A stretch of DNA of 64,000 bases from Triticum aestivum. Lineage: Eukaryota; Streptophyta; Magnoliopsida; Poales; Poaceae. Within the stretch, counting starts at the first letter, position 1; every line of letters starts with the position of its first letter. This document shows, in pieces, positions 30,459-43,400 of the stretch. The DNA lies in contig NC_057807.1 in NCBI RefSeq assembly GCF_018294505.1, positions 136,926,747-136,990,746 on the forward strand. Reading direction: 5' to 3'. A program made the translations under genes and the position numbers. The notes below the pieces were generated by a model. That model made no database searches. It saw nothing but the letters and a program-made list of their open reading frames with translations, and was not told where the DNA came from.

Positions 30459-33400
30459 TGTGGGGACCCCGACTCATAAGTCGTGATCACCGAATGCACG
30501 TGTACAGTGATCCCAGAGATCAATGCTCACTGAACACACAGAAGCTGAATAACAAGAGTCTTACCTCCATACATATCGTCTTACACAAATTATGGCCATT
30601 ATGGTCAAGTCTTACATAGATAAAGCCTCAAGGGCTGAATACCAAATAAACTTAAGCAGCGGAAATCTTCGTCGATAAGTAGAACCCATGCCATCTGCCT
30701 TAACTCTACAGGCATTCTGACTGGGAAAACGTCCTAGTTCGCTTGTTCGTCTCCAAAGAACTCTTCTTCGAACTCCTGTTCTTCCATGCCTGGCCAATTA
30801 AATAACCAGTGGCAAGCCAATGAGTACTTTGAATGTACTCGCAAGCAACCCATGTTTTGGTTCAAGATACAACAATGCATGATATAGGTAAATTTTTGCA
30901 GAAAGCTAGTTTTGTTGTGTTATGACATGTTCAACAATTGGTAAACATGCATCATACGAATTCAAGTAACCATAGGACTGGTTACAGATATCAACATAAA
31001 TGGAGTGGGCATCAACCCAACTCAATCATGTCAAGTCCTTTGACTTGACCCAAGTAGTTCTTCCCACTTATCCAAACACACACACTGGTTTGTAAACATG
31101 TGGACGTAGCCCAAGAGCGGTTACCCAACTGTCCTTGACCGTGGACACGGCTATTCGAATAGTTTTACACTCTGCAGAGGTTGCACACTTTACCCACAAG
31201 ATCCGGGGAACTTCCGTGTCATCCACGACCCGCGGTACCTCAAGTACCCGGGGTAAGCACCCGATCACTATCTTTCCCTAGACGACACTAACATAGAGTC
31301 CACTCGATTGGTAGTAACCCCCGTGCCCAACATTTCACATCTTAAAATTGTGGAGCCTCGCTCCCATATTCATCACATACCACAAGCACGGGGTACCAAC
31401 GGTGTGTCCGGTGCCCTGTAAAACAGTCATGGCCGCCCTACCTGGCACGACCCCGTCCCGAGAGAGCGCAACAACAACTCTCCCGTCACTAGTAATGCGG
31501 GCTCCAAGCTAGTATCGGCCTAGGTAATCAATAATGCCCTTTCCCATATAAGGGTAGAGTGGTTGCACATGTAAGGTTGGAATAACGGTCGCAACTTAAA
31601 CCAATCTGTTTTGAAAGCAACACACACACTTGCCTCGGTACACCACTTTATTCATCAAGTGGTTACCCATCTCATTATCTCCCTCGGGCATAAGCGGCAC
31701 CCGACGGAGTTTTTGAAAAGTCTTTCGAAAATACTTTGTCTCCATCACCATGCATATTCCCATCCCTTTTTGTGTAGCAACTACTTTAGCATCCTATCTA
31801 CTCCCACCGGCATAACCCTCATAGGAAGGTAGGGTCATGCATAATGCAAGTATCAACAAGGAAGTAACGGAGGCAACCCATCAAAGTGGTTACCACCTCA
31901 TCATGATTCCGTTGCAACAACAACATGGTGCTATATGACATGCATAAAAAGGGTTTCATAGACATGGTCAAAGGGCTACTTGCCTGGCTCAGCAAAGTCT
32001 TCTGGGTCTTCAAAGTCTTCTGGTCCAACTCCTTCGTCAGCAACGCAATCTATCGTCGCAAAATAATAACGAGAAAAATAAGGCAATAATAAAACAGAAA
32101 AACCAAAGTGCTCTGAAAAATGTCGACTCATTTTTGTTAAAAACTAGGGTTAAAATTAAGAAGGGGAAAATTCTTATTTTTGGATTTGGAGCTACAGGGA
32201 TAGAGCAATGGATTTTTAAACAAGGATTTAATTGCTCAAATTTGAATTTGAATTTGAACAGTACAGAAAAGTTGGTTGGGCATGTATGAAAACTACACCA
32301 TTAAATAGGTGGGATTTTTACAAGATTTTAGGAACTGGAATTATTGCATTTGGATTAATATTTAATCCTGTGGAATTTTTGGAAAGTAACAGAAAAGAAA
32401 AAGGAAAAGGGCACTGTGCTGGGCCAGAACAGCTGCAGCGCAGCAGGCCCAGGAGAGGCGCCAGCGCACTGGCGCACGCGCGCGCCAGGTTTAAACCTGA
32501 CGGGCGGGGCCCAGGCGTCAGCGAGAGAGAGAGAGAGGCGATGGAGGGAGATGACAGGCGGGGCCGCCTGTCATCCTAACCCCAGTCCAGAGGCCGGCGA
32601 GCTCACCGCGATGATGCAGGGCACGGCAGGTCGGGCGAGGGCACGGCTGGGCTCAGCGTCGTGTCGCCGTTCGGGTGGAGGTGGAGTGGTCACCGGCAGC
32701 CTGGTTCGCCGGCGATGAGGTGACGTGGCAGAGGTGCTTCGGGCGTCGGGGGTTCTGGCCGTTCCCGGCTGCAAAAGAGTGGGGGAAGAGAGGGGAAGGG
32801 TCAGTGGTGTCGCGCGGTTCCAGATCGAGAGAGAACGGGGGCGGAGGAGGCCTGTACCGCGCGAACGCCGACGAGCCGAGGCGGCGGAGCTCGAGCTCGA
32901 TCTGGAGCTCGAGCGGCTCTGGAGACAAATGGGTAGTGCGGGAGGTGGATTAGGAGTGTGGGGGCGACAGGGAGTGAGAGAGAGGCTCGGGGTCGCCTTA
33001 TATAGCCTGGCCGAGGTCCACCGTAGGCGCGGGCTACGGGTGCCCGCGGGATCGGCTCGGGTGGCCGTTAGAGAGGGAATGGAGGGCTCGGGGGTGTTCG
33101 TGGGAGTGGTCTAGGGTGCCAGGGAGAGAGAGGAGGAGCGGGACGAGCTGCGGGCGGGCCACAGGAGCGGCGCGAGCATTGGCCGAGCGGGGCGGCATTC
33201 TGGCGTGAGCTGTAGGAGAGAGAGGAGGGTGCGGGAGCAAGTGGGCGGCCTGCTGGCATGGAGCGGACGTCGAGGGGCATCGACTGGCGCGCAGGGGAGG
33301 CTCGAGGTGGCCGGGAGACGCGGCGTCAACGGTCGGGTGCCCTGCCAGGCGCTCCAGAGCGCGACTTTGGCCGGCATCCGCGGCTTTCCCGCGTCCGCGC

Positions 33401-34728
33401 GCGTCCACTTGCGTCTGGCAGCTGAAGGGGGCGTGGGCAAAAGCTGGGGAGAGCCTTGGATGCTCTGAAAGCTGAGGGAGAGAAGGAGGCTGAGAGAGAG
33501 GGAGGAATCCACTGTCCAGAGAAGAAAAATGGGGTTCTCCCCCCTTCATCATTGCTTCCTCGGGCAGCAAGCACACAGGTGCTAGAGGGGGACTAGGAGG
33601 GGTCGTGGTAGAAAGTTGAGCCTACGGAGATTAGTGGAAGAGGCCAAAAATGGGATTTTGGTAAAGTGGCAGAAGGTGTTTGATGCTGGTTTGGGCAAGT
33701 AGATGATTTCCATTTGCCATGAGACTCCACAGGGTGAAATGTCACATATAATTAGGGCCTTCCACCAATTTGGAGCTTATTTGGGCAAAGTTGCCAATGC
33801 AACTTTTGTAAACCCTAGAAATTAGCAGAAATGAACTTGTGCAGATCTAGTTGAGCAAATCACTTCCCCTTGATGCACCACTTGGTGTAGTGGCCTCATT
33901 TGGTCATGTGAACATGCTCACAAAAGTTGGGGTCAAGGAGAGAAAGTTGGTAGTACAAAGTTGTTCAAATTTGATTCTGGCCAGAGAGGGTTTTGGGGCA
34001 TTTTGTGAACCAAAACTGACCTTGATTGATGAAGGCTTTGCAAGGTGATCACAATATGCATTTGTGACTTGCTGGATTTTCCTTGGATTTTTATGAAAAT
34101 ATTTCCTGTAGAAATATTTCAAATCCTTGAAATGGGCAGAAATGGTTTTGGGAGGTTTTGTCCAATATTTTGAACATGACCATGTGTTGAAACTCTTATA
34201 TATGGAAAATATATGTCCACTGAGTTTCCCTGATTTTTGTCAAATATTTTTGAAACAATAAAATAATTTTCCCTATTAAAGACCATTTCTGGCCTTAAGA
34301 AAAAGCTTTTAAATAAAATAGGAAAATAACTTTTAAAATTATATTTTTGTGGTTTATGGGAATCCTATATCTAATAGGTTTCAAATATACTCTTTGAAAT
34401 ATTTTTCATACCCCAAATCAAGTACTTGTAGTGCAAACCTCAATTCAGGGGTTTTTGGAAAACTAATTTTTGAAAATACTATTTGGCCAAATTATTTTTG
34501 TAAGAAAATACTATATTGCACTATACACATGGCATGATCATTGGGCAGAAGTTTGGGGCAAGGAGATGAAGTACAGAAGGTGGAGTAGTTGACTTTAAAG
34601 AGCACTTGAAAAATCACACAGAGAAAACCAACTCCAAAATAAAAGCCAAATAATGCAAAAGTTTTTGTTGGTCCAAATTTCATGCTTTATTAATGCAAAT
34701 GACATGTTACAAAATGCAGGGTGTGACA
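30459..34728 (-). repeat. 3' LTR of the chromovirus (4270 bp)
   Basis: Plus-strand start TGTGGGGACCCCGACTC, end GGGTGTGACA. About 1.2 kb of it (32400-33600) is strongly GC-rich and produces spurious frames on both strands, while the rest is AT-rich. Every segment is repeated in the partner LTR at 40461-44750. Confidence 0.95.
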
Positions 34729-34744
34729 GACCTACCCCCCTTAC
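34729..34744 (-). promoter_or_regulatory. Polypurine tract of the chromovirus
   Basis: On the minus strand AAGGGGGGTAGGTC directly precedes the 3' LTR. It primes plus-strand DNA synthesis in LTR retrotransposons. Confidence 0.8.
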
Positions 34745-34771
34745 AAGAATCTCGTCCCCGAGATTCCTAAA

Positions 34772-35101
34772 CTAGGCTTTAAAGAGATACGGAAACTCAC
34801 ATCTAAGGTAGTCTTCACGTTCCCAGGTTGCTTCTGCTTCAGTGTGGTTGCTCCACTGGACCTTGAAGTACTTAATGGTGCGGCTTCGAGTGCGTCGCTC
34901 AGCCTCATCCAAAATGCAAATGGGCCTCTCACGGTAAGTCAAATCAGGGTGAAGGTCAATGGCTTGGTGATCGACGTCCTTGTAACGATCAGGCTTGTCT
35001 AGAACTTGGAGACACTTCCGGAGTTGTGACACATGGAATACGTTGTGCACATAAGATAGTTCAGGTGGCAGTTCCAACTGGTAAGCCACTTCTCCCCGTC
35101 G
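34772..35101 (-). pseudogene. Chromovirus integrase C-terminus and chromodomain
   Basis: The frame reads VAYQLELPPELSYVHNVFHV (the GPY/F-linked end of the integrase) and, after a linker, RTRSRTIKYFKVQWSNHTEA then ATWEREDYLR, a chromodomain that in this clade guides integration to heterochromatin. It ends at TAA 34772. A TAA at 35102-35104 separates it, in the same frame, from the integrase upstream. Confidence 0.85.
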
Positions 35102-35104
35102 TTA

Positions 35105-36360
35105 GGTGATCTTGAAGGGGCCGATGTATCTTGGTGCGAGCTTTCCTTTGACATTGAAGCGTTGGGTTCCCTTGAGAGGCGTGACCTGGAGATGGACATG
35201 GTCTCCAACTTGGAAGGTCATGTCTCGTCGACGTGAGTCAGCGTAGCTCTTCTGTCTTGACTTGGAAGTCCTCAAACGCTCTCTGACAAGTTGGACTTGC
35301 TCTTCTGCTTCACGGAGCATATCGGGTCCAAAGACTAGTCCTTCTCCAGTCGGACCAATTGAGGGGAGTGCGGCACTTCCGTCCATATAGCACCTCAAAC
35401 GGTGACATCTGAAGACTGGACTGGTAGCTGTTGTTGTAGGAAAACTTGGCGATGGGTAGGCAATCTTCCCACTTAGCTCCATATGCTAAGACACAGGCTC
35501 GGAGCATGTTTTCGAGTATCTGATTCACTCGTTCCGTCAGACCTCTGGTCTGGGGGTGGAAAGTAGTGTTGAAGGACAACTTGGTCCCCATAGCCTCTTG
35601 AAATTTCTTCCAGAACCTTGAGGTAAATTGGGTTCCTCTATCCGACACAATCTCCTTGGGAACACCATGAAGGCTTACAATTCGGTTGTGTAGAGACTGG
35701 CTAACTGGTTCCCCTTGTAGGTCGTCTTGACAGGAATGAAGTGGGCCACCTTGGTAAAATGGTCAACAATGACCCATATGGAGTCATGTCCCTTGCTTGA
35801 CCTGGGTAATCCGGTGATGAAGTCCATCCCGACTTTGTCCCACTTCCATTCAGGCACCTTGAGAGGTTGTAACAATCCAGCGGGTCGCTGATGTTCAGCT
35901 TGACTCTCTGGCATACGTCACACTTAGCGACGAAAGCAGCTATCTCTCTCTTCATGCCATGCCACCAGAATCTTTCCTTCAGGTCTTGATACATCTTGGT
36001 TCCTCCGGGGTGGATGGAATACGGGGTTTCATGAGCTTCTTGCAAGATCAAATTCTTGAGCTCAACCTTGTTGGGTACGCAAATGCGATTCCCGAACCAC
36101 ACAATTCCTTGCTCATCCTTCTGAGAATCCTGGGGCCTTGCCTGCTTCATCTTCCTCTTGATGCCTTCAATACTCTCGTGTCCCTTCTGAGCTTCCTTAA
36201 CATCATCCATCAAGGTAGGCCTAACTTCGAGGTTGGCCAAGAATCCTGGTGCAACCAGTTCCAACCCGAAGCTTTCAAGTTCTTCATACAAGGCGGGTAG
36301 CCTTTCCTTAATCATAGCGTTCAAGGAACAAGCCTTTCTGCTTAAGGCATCTGCTACCAC
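35105..36360 (-). pseudogene. Chromovirus integrase, frameshifted
   Basis: The N-terminal HHCC zinc site is visible (HETPYSIHPGG ... AKCDVCQRVK, about 35897-36060). The catalytic core shows the first D (WDKVGMDFITGL), the second D (SDRGTQFTS) and the E (LTERVNQILE), but these sit in three different frames because of small indels near 35900, 35660 and 35370. The core is followed by RRRDMTFQVGDHVHLQVTP and the GPF end. The enzyme would insert the cDNA into the host genome; this copy cannot encode it. Confidence 0.85.
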
Positions 36361-37817
36361 ATTAGCCTTCCAGGGTGGTATTGAACACTGAGGTCATAAT
36401 CCTTGATCAATCTAGCCATCTTCTCTGCCTCATGTTCAATTCCTTCTGAGTGAAAATATACTTCAGACTTTTGTGATCCGTGTATATCTCACACCGCTTC
36501 CCTAGGAGGTAATGTCGCCATGTCTTCAGGGCATGAACCACTGCTACTAACTCAAGATCATGAGTAGCATAGTTCTCTCATGAGGACGTAGCTGTCTGGA
36601 TAGATATGCAACGACTCTGCCTTCTTGCATAAGAACACCTCCAAGCCAGGCTCTCGAGCATCACAATATATCACAAATTCCTTGTGAATATCAGGTGTGG
36701 CCAGAACTGGGGCAGTGGTCAATCTCTTCTTCAGCTCCTGGAAGCTTTCTTCGCACTTCGGCGTCCATTCAAACTTCTTGTCCTTCTTCAAGAGCTGGGT
36801 CATGGGTCGGGCAATGCTTGAGAATCCTTCAACGAACTTGCGGTAATATCCCGCGAGTCCGAGGAAGCTTCTGACTTCCTTCACATTGCTCGGGGTTTGC
36901 CATTCAGTCACGGCTTGGATCTTGGTGGGATCCACTGACAATCCTTCGGCAGTCAATTTATGACCCAAGAATCCAACCTCATGCAGCCAAAATTCGCACT
37001 TGCTGAACTTGGCGTACAGTTGGTGCTCTCGAAGCTTGTCTAGGACCATCCTCAAGTGTTGCTCGTGCTCTTCTTCCGTCTTCGAGAAGACAAGAATGTC
37101 ATCAATGAAGACGACAACAAACTTGTCCAAATATTCCATGAAGACCTTATTCATGAGATACATGAAGTAAGCTGGGGCATTGGTCAATCCAAAGGACATG
37201 ACCGTGCACTCATACAGGCCATATCTGGTTACAAATGCCGTCTTCGGAATATCTTGGGGTCTGATTTTCAGCTGGTAGTACCCAGATCTGAGGTCGATCT
37301 TGGAGAACACCTTGGCCCCATTGAGTTGATCAAACAGATCTTCAATCTTGGGAAGTGGATACTTGTTCTTGATTGTAACTTCATTGAGGGAGCGATAGTC
37401 AATGCACAAGCGGATGGTACCATCCTTCTTTGCCACAAACAGAACAGGTGATCCCCAAGGGGAGGCACTAGGGCGGATAAATCCCTTCCTCAACTGCTCT
37501 TCCAGTTGCTTCTTCAACTCTGCTAACTCTTCCGATCCCATTCTATAAGGCTTCTTATAGATGGGTCTTGCTCCGGGCATGAGCTCGATGATGAACTCAA
37601 TGTCTCGGTCAGGAGGCATTCCCGGTAGCTCATCAGGAAAGACATCGGGGTATTCGCATACTACCGGCACTTGCTCCAATCCAACTTCAGTCAGACAGTT
37701 GACTTGGGTGGCTTGAGCAGAGGAGGGGTTGGAGGCAAATTTAACTTTGACTCCTTGGTCATTGGTCACAGTGATTGTTCGGTTGGCACAATCTAACAAG
37801 ACTTGGTGCTTGATGAG
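36361..37817 (-). pseudogene. Chromovirus reverse transcriptase and RNase H, frameshifted
   Basis: One open stretch (37799-36558) carries the complete reverse-transcriptase core: [31 protein letters not shown], and the catalytic box [12 protein letters not shown], then the connection GFLGHKL and [13 protein letters not shown]. RNase H begins at FVIYCDA, but frameshifts follow near 36650 and 36600 and again near 36425 and 36375, so its rest ([26 protein letters not shown]) is split among frames. The reverse transcriptase catalytic residues are intact although the polyprotein is broken. Confidence 0.9.
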
Positions 37818-39189
37818 CTAATTCATTCCTAAGATCACATCCAAGCCTTGTGATCTTAAGACGATAAGGTCTGCTAGGAAGTCTACCCCGTTAATGATGA
37901 TTCTGACTCCCTTACAGCCTACCTTGGCTCTCATCTCTGCTCCGGGGGTTTGTACCACCATAGGGTTATTCAGGGGTGTAGGGGTCATGCCACTTTTTAA
38001 TGCAAACTCTTGGGTGACAAATGAATGCGTGGCTCCAGAATCAAACAAGACAGTTGCAGGTGCTAAGTTAACAAGGAACATACCCAGCACGACGTCTGGG
38101 TCTTCCTGGCTTCTTCTGCAGTGACATGATTCACCCGACCCTTGCCATTGTTGGGCGGGTTGTGAGGAGCCTGGTTCCTTGGTGGCATTCCGCGGCCTTG
38201 TCCTGGGTTCTGCGCATCCAAAGCAAGTGACTTGATTGGGGTTGTTGCTCTTGCCGGCATTGTTATTGGGGTTGTTGTAAGCTGGCCTGGGGTTGGCATA
38301 CTGCTGAGGCTGATAGTTGGTGCGAGGTGCAGGGGCTCTTGGCGGCTGATAGGTCGGCTTGACCAGGGCTGGCTGCCACGGGCGAGGCTTCTGGTTGCTG
38401 GAGCTACCCTTGCTGATCATCTTGTGCTTACAGGTATCATCCATAACACGTCGCTTGTCCTCAAGCATGAGTGCCTTGTTCACCAAATCAGGAAAGGTTG
38501 GGCAGTCACACACAACAAGCGAGTATTGTAGAGTCTGGTTAAGGCCTTCCATGAAGCACTCTCTTTTGGCAGCATCAGTGCTGACATCCTCAGGAGCATA
38601 CCTTGACAGAACACTGAACTTCTGCATGTACTCCTTGACAGTGCTACTTCCTTGCTTCAGGGCTCGGAACTCACGCTTCTTGATGGCCATGATTCCGGAA
38701 GGAATATGGGCCTTGCGGAATTCTGTCTTGAAGTCATTCCAAGTGATGTTTTTCCCAACATGCATGACCTTGAATCCATCACCAAGCTCTGGCAGTTCCC
38801 CCGAGACAGTGGGCGGCATATGCCACCCTGTTGCGGTCTTCAGTGCAGCCGACTAGTTCCAACAGATCCTCAATGGTGCGGACCCAGTCGTCTGCATCCA
38901 GGGGTTCAGCAGTCTCGATGAAGGTGGGTGGTGCATGCTTCTTGAACTCTGCCAAGGTGGAACGTCCATTGCCGTTCCCCGCCGGCTGGCGGTTGACAGC
39001 CTGGGCAATCATCTGGAGGGCTGCAGTGTTGGCTTGGCGCTCCTCTCAGAAGGCTTGGAGAAGCTGAGCCATGTCCATGTTTGGAGGTGGCGGCGGTGAT
39101 GGAGCTTGTCCTTGGGTTTGGTCCTGACTGGCTCCTGCTCCGGCTTCTTGCTGCTGAATAGAGGCACCAGTACGTGTTACAACAGGCAT
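37818..39189 (-). pseudogene. Chromovirus gag and aspartic protease
   Basis: The gag start at 39189 is followed by a TGA at 39046-39048 and a frameshift near 38800; the capsid part reads NITWNDFKTEFRKAHIP and KREFRALKQGSSTVKEYMQK. The zinc knuckle region begins CFGCAEP but is out of register afterwards, so the normal CCHC is not preserved. The protease motif LFDSGATHSFVT (D-S-G) is intact near 38020. The frame stops at TAG 37818-37820, where relatives have tryptophan (GM-x-W), and the same frame continues into the reverse transcriptase. Confidence 0.9.
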
Positions 39190-39517
39190 CCTGTTGGAGC
39201 GGTCAAGGTCTCATGATTGGGAAAGATGAGGGAAAGCAATATAGATGGGATGCCTAGTAAGGGGGTGGGCATGACAAAGATTTTAAGTTAAGCAAGGGCC
39301 AGAAGGGCCAAACTCATGCATTAAAACCAAATGGGGGATGTAGTCATTTACAAGTTCCTGAAGGGAAAGTACGACTTCCATCAAAACAAGTTGAAATCAA
39401 ACATAACACAACATGGTTTCATTTGAACCATTACATGGACTCGACTTTGCATAAGGGGTACACGACCTATCCTACCTTAAGGGTTATGGACTGGCCTATC
39501 CTAGTCCTGAATGGTGT
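39190..39517. other. Spacer between the extra frame and gag in the chromovirus
   Basis: No coding seen. It could hold the gag leader of a spliced or reinitiated transcript. Confidence 0.4.
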
Positions 39518-40297
39518 CTAAGTGGTGGAATGCTCGGTCGTGTATTCCGGCTCCTCTGGGTCTTCCTCCTCATCTTCATCTGTCTCAGTATCTTCGTCAC
39601 TACAGGGAGTGGGGGAGTGGAGGAGCTGAACACGGTGCTGCTTCGCCGGTGGCACCATGAAGAGGTTGCCATATTCCTTCGCCGTCATACGGCGTGGCCG
39701 AGATGATCCCTTGGCATGCGTAGCCTGTGGGGGTCGCCCGCCTCGATAGGCAACAACGGGCTGTCCAGGGGGTGCACCATCCTTCTTGATCCTGTCCGCC
39801 TTTGTCTGAGCTAAGCGGAGGAGTTCCTTGGTCTCATGGAGTTCCCTCCGAAGCTCCATCGACTCCGAGGCCAAGTGTTGTGCAAGGCTGTCAGCACACA
39901 AGCTGAAGTAGGTCTCGAAACGGAGGGGAAGCCCCTCGTCCATGGGTGGAGCTGGTGCGCTGCTCTCGACATCACCCTCCTTACGATAAGGCAGGTAACG
40001 AGTGGCTGGCTCACTTGCCATCTCTGGCAGAAGATCTCGAAGGCGAGTCAGCGCCTTGAGTGCAGCAGTCTCAACGGTGAGGAGCAGGGTCGCCATCTGA
40101 GGTCCTTCAAAGTACCAGCTTGTTGGAGAGTCGCTCGCCCTCACGACTACCTCCATGTGATACTCCTTCTTGGTGTTGTTGATCCAGTGCTCATGATAGG
40201 AGAAGGTGGGGGCTCGAGTGAACTGGCAGTTCTGGAGGCTGTCCTCAAGAAGCACGGGAAATCCAGTGGTCAGGAGGTCCTTGGGTACGACGGCCAT
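39518..40297 (-). CDS. Extra sense frame upstream of gag (259 codons), function unknown
   Basis: An uninterrupted frame starting MAVVPKDLLTTGFPVLLEDS, located between the primer-binding site and gag and on the same strand. The N-terminal 90 residues look globular: WINNTKKEYHMEVVVRASD, WYFEGPQMATLLLTVETAAL and ALTRLRDLLPEM (beta strands then a helix). The middle has a helix with LRRELHETKELLRLAQTKAD (coiled-coil-like), and the C-terminus is acidic (EDTETDEDEEEDPEEPEY). I do not recognise it as gag. While gag-pol in this copy is broken many times, this frame has no stop. Extra pre-gag frames are known in some plant Gypsy elements, and some look like captured host domains; which of these applies is open. 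Confidence 0.65.
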   Translation of the reverse strand: MAVVPKDLLTTGFPVLLEDSLQNCQFTRAPTFSYHEHWINNTKKEYHMEVVVRASDSPTSWYFEGPQMATLLLTVETAALKALTRLRDLLPEMASEPATRYLPYRKEGDVESSAPAPPMDEGLPLRFETYFSLCADSLAQHLASESMELRRELHETKELLRLAQTKADRIKKDGAPPGQPVVAYRGGRPPQATHAKGSSRPRRMTAKEYGNLFMVPPAKQHRVQLLHSPTPCSDEDTETDEDEEEDPEEPEYTTEHSTT

Positions 40298-40440
40298 CTA
40301 CAAAAGTGGCAAGGGAAGGGTCAATAGAGGAGATATGACCCATGTTTGGGATATTTTTAGAAAACATAGGTATATAGGTAATTTTGTAGATGGTCTCACT
40401 CTAACTAACGTCCATGCTAACTAAGGCTTCCTACAGTCAG

Positions 40441-40456
40441 GATGGCTCTGATACCA
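40441..40456 (-). promoter_or_regulatory. Primer-binding site of the chromovirus (tRNA-Met type)
   Basis: The minus strand reads TGGTATCAGAGCCATC four bases inside the 5' LTR. TGGTATCAGAGC is the complement of the initiator tRNA-Met 3' end, used as minus-strand primer by many plant LTR retrotransposons. It fixes the element's orientation. Confidence 0.9.
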
Positions 40457-40460
40457 GCTC

Positions 40461-43400
40461 TGTGGGGACCCCGACTCATAAGTCGTGATCACCGAATGCA
40501 CGTGTATAGTGATCCCAGAGATCAATGCTCACTGAACACATAGAAGCTGAATAACAAGAGTCTTACATCCATACATATGGTCTTACACAAATTATGACCA
40601 TTATGGTCAAGTCTTACATAGATAAAGCCTGAAGGGCTGAATACCAAATAAACTTAAGCAGCGGAAATCTTCGTCGATAAGTAGAACCCATGCCATCTGC
40701 CTTAACCCTACAGGCATTCTGACTGGGAAAACGTCCTAGTTCGCATGTTCGTCTCCAAAGAACTCTTCATCGAACTCCTATTCTTCCATGTCTGGCCAAT
40801 TAAATAACCAGCGGCAAGCCAATGAGTACTTTGAATGTACTCACAAGCAACCCATGTTTTGGCTCAAGCGACAATGCATGACATAGGTAAACTTTTGCAG
40901 AAAGCTGATTTCGTTGTGTTATGACATGTTCAATAATTGGTAAATCGTGCATCATACAATTTCAAGTAACCATAGGGTCTGGTTACAGATATCAACATAA
41001 ATGGAGTGCGCATCAACCCAACTCAATCATGTCAAGTCCTTTGACTTCACCCAAGTAGTTCTTCCCACTTATCCAAACACACACTGGTTTGTAAACATGT
41101 GGACGTAGCCCAAGAGCGATTACCCAACTTTCCTTGACCGTGGACACGGCTATTCGAATAGTTTTACACTCTGCAGAGGTTGCACACTTTACCCACGAGA
41201 TCCAGGGAACTTTCGTGTCATCCACGACCTGCTGTACCTCAAGTACCCGAGGTAAGCACCCGATCACTATCTTTCCCTAGACGACACTAACATAGAGTCC
41301 ACTCGATTGGTACCAGCCACCGTGCCCACCATTTCACATCTTAAAATTTGTAGAGCCACGCTCCCATATTCATCTCATACCACAAGCACGGGGTACCAAC
41401 GGTGTGTCTGGTGCCCTGTAAAAATAGTCATGGCCGCCCTACCTGGCACGACCCCGTCCCGAGAGAGCGCAACAACAACTCTCCCATCATTAGTAATGCG
41501 GGCTCCAAGCTAGTATCGGCCTAGGTAATCAATAATGCCCTTTCCCATATAAGGGTAGAGTGGTTGCGCATGTAAGGTTGGAATCACGGTCGCAACTTAA
41601 ACCAATCCATTTTGAAAGCAACACACACACTTGCCTCGGTACACCACTTCGTCATCAAGTGGTTACTAGATCATTATCTCCCTCGGGCATAAGTGGCACC
41701 CGACAGGGGTTTCGAAAAGTCTTTTGAAAATACTTTGTCTCCATCACCATGCATATTCCCATCCCTTTTTGCGTAGCAACTACTTTAGCATCCTATCTAC
41801 TCCCACCGGCATAACCCTCATAGGAAGGTGTCTCATGCATAATGCAAGTATCAGCAAGGAAGTAACGGAGGCAACCCATCAAAGTGGTTATCACCTCATC
41901 ATGATTCCGTTGCAACAAAAATATGGTGCTATATGACATGCATAAAAAGGGTTTCGTAGACATGGTCAAAGGGCTACTTGCCTGGCTCAGCAAAGTCTTC
42001 TAGGTCTTTAGAGTCTTCTGGTACAACTCCTTCGCCAGCAACGCAATCTATCGTTGCAAAATAACAACGAGAAAAATAAGGCAATAATATAATAGAAAAC
42101 CAAAGTGCTCAGAAAAATGTCAACTCATTTTTGTTAAATACTAGGGTTAAAATTAAGAAGGGGAAAATTCTTATTTTTGGATTCGGAGCTACAAAGACAG
42201 AGCAATGGATTTTTACACAAGGATTTAATTGCTCAGATTTGAATTTGAATTTGAACAGTACAGAAAAGTAGGTTGGGCATGTATGAAAACTACACCATTA
42301 AATAGGTGGGATTTTTACAAGATTTTAGGAACTGGAATTATTGCATTTGGATGAATATTTAATCCTGTGGAATTTTTGCAAGTCTATCAGAAAAGAAAAA
42401 GGAAAAGGAGCACTGTGCAACTGGGCCAGAACAGCCGCAGCGCAGCAGACCCAGTCCGAGAGGTGGCCCAGATCACTGGTGCATGCTCGCGCCAGGTTTA
42501 AACCTGACGGGTGGGGCCCAGGTGTCAGCGAGAGAGAGAGAGGTGATGGAGGGGAGAGGCCGATAGGTGTGGCCCGCCTGTCATCCCTAACCCCGAGTCC
42601 AGACGGCCGGCGAGCTCACCTGCGATGATGCAGGGCACGGTGAGGTCGGGCGAGGGCACGGCTAGGCTCAGTGTCGTGTCGCCGTTCGGGTGGAGGTGGA
42701 GTTGGTCACCGAAGCAGTCTGGTTCGCCGGCGACGAGGTCACGCGGCGGAGGTGCTTCGGGCATCGGTGGTTCCGGCTGTTCCTGGCTGCAAAAGAGTGG
42801 GGGAAGAGAGGGGAAGGGTCAATGGTGCCGCGCGGTTCCAGATCGAGAGAGAACAGGGGCGGAGGAGGCCTGTACCATGCGAATACCAATGAGCCGAGGC
42901 GGCGGAGCTCGAGCTCGATCTCGAGCTCAAGCGGCTCTGGAGACAAATGGGTGGTGCAGGAGGTGGATTAGGAGTGTGGGGGAGCGACAGGGAGTGAGAG
43001 AGAGGCTCGGGGTCGCCTTATATAGGCTCGCCGAGGTCCACCATAGGCGCGGCCTACGGGTGCCTCTGGGATCGGCTCGGGTGGCCGTTAGAGAGGGAAT
43101 GGAGGGCTCGGGGGTGTTCGTGGGAGTGGTCTAGGGTGCCAGGGAGAGAGAGGAGGGGGGACGAGCTGCGAGCGAGCCACAGGAGCGGCGCGAGCATTTG
43201 CCGAGCGGGGCGGCGTTCTGGCAGGAGCTGCAGGAGAGAGAGGAGGAGGGCGCGAGAGCAAGTGGGCGGCCTACTGGCGTGGAGCGGACGTCGAGGGGCA
43301 TCACTGGCGCGCGGGGGAGGCTCGAGGTGGCCGGGAGATGCAGTATTAACGGTCGGGTGCCCTACCAGGCGCTCTAGAGCGCGACTTTGGCCAGCATCCA

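Noticed and set aside
32416..33576. Several frames over 100 codons on both strands
   Set aside because: They lie in the GC-rich part of the chromovirus LTR, recur with indels in the partner LTR, and have no domains.
40441..40460. tRNA-like sequence
   Set aside because: It is a primer-binding site complementary to the tRNA-Met 3' end, not a tRNA gene; no complete tRNA was seen in the window.
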